Assembly: GCA_937922985.1 (NCBI GenBank)
Contig: CALAKV010000047.1
Coordinates: 1-14,295 of the forward strand
DNA length: 14,295 nt
Source of the DNA: an uncultured bacterium
Lineage (GTDB): Bacteria; Patescibacteriota; Saccharimonadia; Saccharimonadales; Saccharimonadaceae
Direction: 5' to 3'
The notes under the pieces were generated by a model. The model searched no databases, was not told the DNA's origin, and was given only the letters and a program-made list of their open reading frames with translations. A program made the position numbers and the translations under genes. Positions 13,968-14,295 of the stretch are shown piece by piece (position 1 is the first letter of the stretch; the number at the start of each line of letters is the position of its first letter).

Positions 13968-14243
13968 TTATCCTCCGATACGGCTTTAGAATCTCAACAT
14001 AGCCGTCGAAAATTTCACTATCTTTAGCCGTTGCAAAATAGCTTTGCGCAGCATTCTGATAACTGATACTCTGACCATTGTCGCTCAGGCTTGAGATTGC
14101 TCGTTCGGCGGTTCGATTCGCAGCACTTTCGAATTTAATAAAATTGCCACAGGTCATATTCGCGAGAATCCTAACTAATCGACGATCGAAATCGGCTTTT
14201 TCTGGAAGATTCAAATATAATGAGACACGGTCACAAATTTCGC
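13951..14243 (-). CDS. Head-tail connector protein, 5' part lost at the right-edge inverted repeat
   Basis: The frame is open from 13951 up past a TTG at 14214 and still reads as sensible protein to about 14243 (VGEICDRVSLYLNLPEKADF, then DRRLVRILANMTCGNFI). Upstream of that it enters the inverted repeat and hits a stop. The true N-terminus is therefore missing, and the TTG is only a nominal start. The product is helical, as expected of gp6/gp15-type connectors that sit directly under the portal, and the last residues overlap the next gene. A small helical protein in this slot is usually the adaptor. Family recognition is by position more than motif. If the repeat is an artefact, the intact gene should continue normally in the real genome. 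Confidence 0.65.
13957..14008. repeat. 52-bp inverted repeat, inner copy
   Basis: This is the natural copy: it spans the end of the connector gene and the ribosome-binding site and start of the head-tail joining gene. It is identical, as reverse complement, to 14244-14295. Confidence 0.97.
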
Positions 14244-14295
14244 CGACGGCTATGTTGAGATTCTAAAGCCGTATCGGAGGATAAATGTTGTTTCC
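14244..14295. repeat. 52-bp inverted repeat, terminal copy at the window edge
   Basis: A perfect reverse complement of 13957-14008 that runs to the last base of the window, so it may be longer. It carries a displaced ribosome-binding site and ATG (14285) on the plus strand and interrupts the connector gene. It probably arose by fold-back during amplification or assembly. Confidence 0.95.

Noticed and set aside
812..14214. Recoding of TGA as glycine or tryptophan, as in some Patescibacteria or mycoplasmas
   Set aside because: The tape measure's upstream neighbour and the head-tail joining gene end at TGA in normal ATGA overlaps, and no gene needs a readthrough to make sense.
8398..14243. A headless tailocin-type particle
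   Set aside because: Head-tail joining, HK97 gp10-like and connector genes are present and intact up to the edge, which implies a capsid-bearing phage; the region beyond the right edge would decide it.
1..14295. A CRISPR array, integrase, attachment site or origin
   Set aside because: No spaced direct repeats of CRISPR type, no tyrosine or serine recombinase motifs and no iteron cluster were seen.

Overview
The window is AT-rich and dominated by the tail and lysis module of a long-tailed, siphovirus-type phage or prophage. Fourteen tightly packed genes run leftward on the minus strand from the right edge to about position 812. Read in the direction of transcription (right to left) they are: a truncated head-tail connector, a head-tail joining protein, an HK97 gp10-like protein, a tail terminator, the tail tube protein, a tail assembly chaperone with a probable -1 frameshift extension, the tape measure protein, an inserted accessory gene, a small distal tail protein, a tail hub protein, a DUF859-type receptor-binding protein, a small unknown protein, an XhlA-like membrane protein, and an endolysin that carries a holin-like tail. 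The order and overlaps (ATGA, TAATG) match phages of Gram-positive-type hosts. The capsid, portal and terminase genes would lie beyond the right edge. No integrase or attachment site is visible.

The left 650 bases hold a rightward, AT-richer operon: the end of a T4 Pnk-like 3'-phosphatase, a 79-residue charged protein and a 50-residue protein with two membrane spans. Between the two converging transcription units lies an independent small-RNA-like unit (promoter, folded RNA, strong terminator usable on both strands).

The most unusual part is 7350-8400, between the tape measure and distal tail genes. The tape measure gene ends at its own terminator. It is followed by a new promoter, a 130-nt leader with two interlocked inverted repeats (pseudoknot or switch topology), and a gene for a single-span surface protein with four cysteines. 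Next come a second near-consensus promoter and, only about 13 nt after its start site, another terminator, before the distal tail gene. A 13-bp direct repeat that includes both -10 boxes brackets this cassette, which looks like a later-acquired 'moron' (lysogenic conversion or exclusion gene).

The host cannot be named from the sequence. Strong AGGAG ribosome-binding sites and a CHAP/SH3/amidase lysin point to a low-GC Gram-positive-type cell wall. A marked excess of TTCGAA and frequent CGA/TCG codons are unlike typical streptococcal or lactobacillar phages; Patescibacteria such as Saccharibacteria are a low-confidence alternative. No stop-codon recoding is needed to read the genes.

The last 52 bases are a perfect inverted copy of 13957-14008 and cut into the first connector gene. 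This is probably a fold-back assembly or amplification artefact, so the right edge should not be trusted.
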